A stretch of 5,281 nt of DNA, from assembly GCA_029862935.1 (NCBI GenBank), contig JAOTWK010000273.1, positions 1 to 5,281 on the forward strand, given 5' to 3'. The translations under genes and the position numbers were made by a program. The notes under the pieces were generated by a model, which ran no database searches, had not been told where the DNA came from, and worked only from the letters and a program-made list of their open reading frames with translations. The stretch is from Gemmatimonadota bacterium. Lineage in GTDB: Bacteria > Gemmatimonadota > Gemmatimonadetes > Gemmatimonadales > GWC2-71-9. Shown piece by piece: positions 4,647-5,281 of the stretch (position 1 is its first letter; each line of letters starts with the position of its first letter).

Positions 4647-5281
4647 TTACGGATGCGGCGTGAGCCGCATCCCTCCGAGCGCTCGACTCTCGAGCTCGGC
4701 TGCCACTTGTTCCCACCGCTCTGGATCGCTGCGGAGAACGTCGACCGTAAGACCGTGGTCGCCCAAATCCTCGAGGTAGATGATCATCAACTCATTCCAC
4801 GCGGGCTGCCCCAGCAACCACACCAACCGTACCCGCATCAACGCGGTGCCAAGCGTGTAGCCCTCCCGTTCCAGGAGCTGCTGCGCGCGGTCCCCATCCG
4901 ACCCGCGCCGGCCCGCAAACCCGCTCGTCGGGTAGTACCGAAGATTGGTGCGGAATTCCTGCCCACCGAACTTGATGGTGGGATCACTCGAGTAGGTGTA
5001 CGGCCGCCCCGACCCCGCAGGCTTCCCCTCGAACTGCAGCCAGTAGAGTCGCTTGATGCGCGTGTCTTCCGCTTCGACAAAGAAGTGCTGCTCCGCATGT
5101 GTCTTGCCTGAGAGCATCACCGTCTGTGTCCCAACATAGGTGAGACTCGAATCCAACGCGATCCGTACCACAGGCATGGAGTCCGAGACGATGACCGTCC
5201 CCTCAACCTGCCGCTGCGCCCTCGCCGCATGCACCCAGACGGTCAATCCCAAGACTGTCGCTACTGAAATGATTCTTCTGT
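4647..5281 (-). CDS. Secreted protein of unknown function (start just outside window)
   Basis: The frame is open from the right edge and gives 210 residues. It begins RRIISVATVLGLTVWVHAARAQ, which is nearly a whole signal peptide (two arginines, a hydrophobic core, AxA cleavage before Gln). The true start codon therefore lies only a few codons beyond base 5281, and the TTG at 5252 is not the start. The mature part, about 190 residues, has no domain I can name. It shows beta-rich segments (VRIALDSSLTYVGTQTVML, then RIKRLYWLQFEG) and a helical C-terminal half with GYTLGTALMRVRLVWLL, ELMIIYLEDLGDHG and DPERWEQVAAELESRAL. No lipobox, membrane segment or obvious catalytic motif is seen. It would act in the periplasm or outside the cell. 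It converges on vapBC and has no evident partner in the window. Confidence 0.8.
   Translation of the reverse strand, partial: RRIISVATVLGLTVWVHAARAQRQVEGTVIVSDSMPVVRIALDSSLTYVGTQTVMLSGKTHAEQHFFVEAEDTRIKRLYWLQFEGKPAGSGRPYTYSSDPTIKFGGQEFRTNLRYYPTSGFAGRRGSDGDRAQQLLEREGYTLGTALMRVRLVWLLGQPAWNELMIIYLEDLGDHGLTVDVLRSDPERWEQVAAELESRALGGMRLTPHP
4651..4672 (-). terminator. Perfect 9-bp hairpin over the 3' end of the secreted-protein gene
   Basis: GGATGCGGC (4651-4659) and GCCGCATCC (4664-4672) form a 9-bp stem with a 4-base loop, starting just upstream of the minus-strand stop at 4647-4649. It encodes the last residues of the protein. GGATGCGG also occurs once more at 4636-4643. There is no T-run after it, so an intrinsic terminator is only a weak call. 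Confidence 0.35.

Noticed and set aside
4551..5111. 186-residue + strand open frame
   Set aside because: It is antisense to the secreted-protein gene, which has a signal peptide. The + frame has no ribosome binding site and is rich in Arg/Pro.

Overview
The window most likely comes from a Gemmatimonadota-type bacterium (inference). It is GC-rich, and the SusC-like and SusD-like proteins carry sequence signatures I associate with that phylum: RGGHKAYN plus a CxxxxC pair in the SusC C-terminus, and NDPDIVTPDNL and TGHRLGDLRRLIRQYGR in SusD. Four of the six or seven genes encode exported envelope proteins. Three of those carry clear lipoboxes or an AxA signal-peptidase site, and the fourth is an outer-membrane barrel.

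Layout. Bases 2-985 (+) are the C-terminal third of a SusC/RagA-type TonB-dependent outer-membrane transporter whose start lies upstream of the window. Eighteen bases later the SusD/RagB-like surface lipoprotein begins (1004-2386, +). The pair would form a substrate-capture lid on a TonB-powered pore, and the substrate cannot be read from this sequence. A perfect 30-bp palindrome (2418-2447) ends this operon and separates it from a convergent gene (2476-2982, -). That gene encodes a 168-residue lipoprotein consisting of a TonB-receptor plug domain with no barrel. A divergent intergenic region of 226 bp follows, then a small unrecognised lipoprotein gene (3209-3622, +).

After a gene-free gap comes a compact VapBC toxin-antitoxin module. 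It comprises a ribbon-helix-helix antitoxin (3870-4154, +) and a PIN-domain RNase toxin (4151-4528, +) that overlap by 4 bp. The module is preceded by two identical TATGGCCATA palindromes exactly 20 bp apart. They sit over the predicted -10 region and over the antitoxin start codon, an arrangement that suggests autoregulation and possibly a leaderless mRNA. Last, a secreted protein of unknown function (4647-5281, -) enters from the right edge with almost its entire signal peptide visible.

Most notable are the barrel-less plug lipoprotein beside a SusCD locus and the architecture of the vapBC operator and start. Nothing in the window is clearly a new multi-gene system. No RNA genes, CRISPR arrays or insertion sequences were seen.
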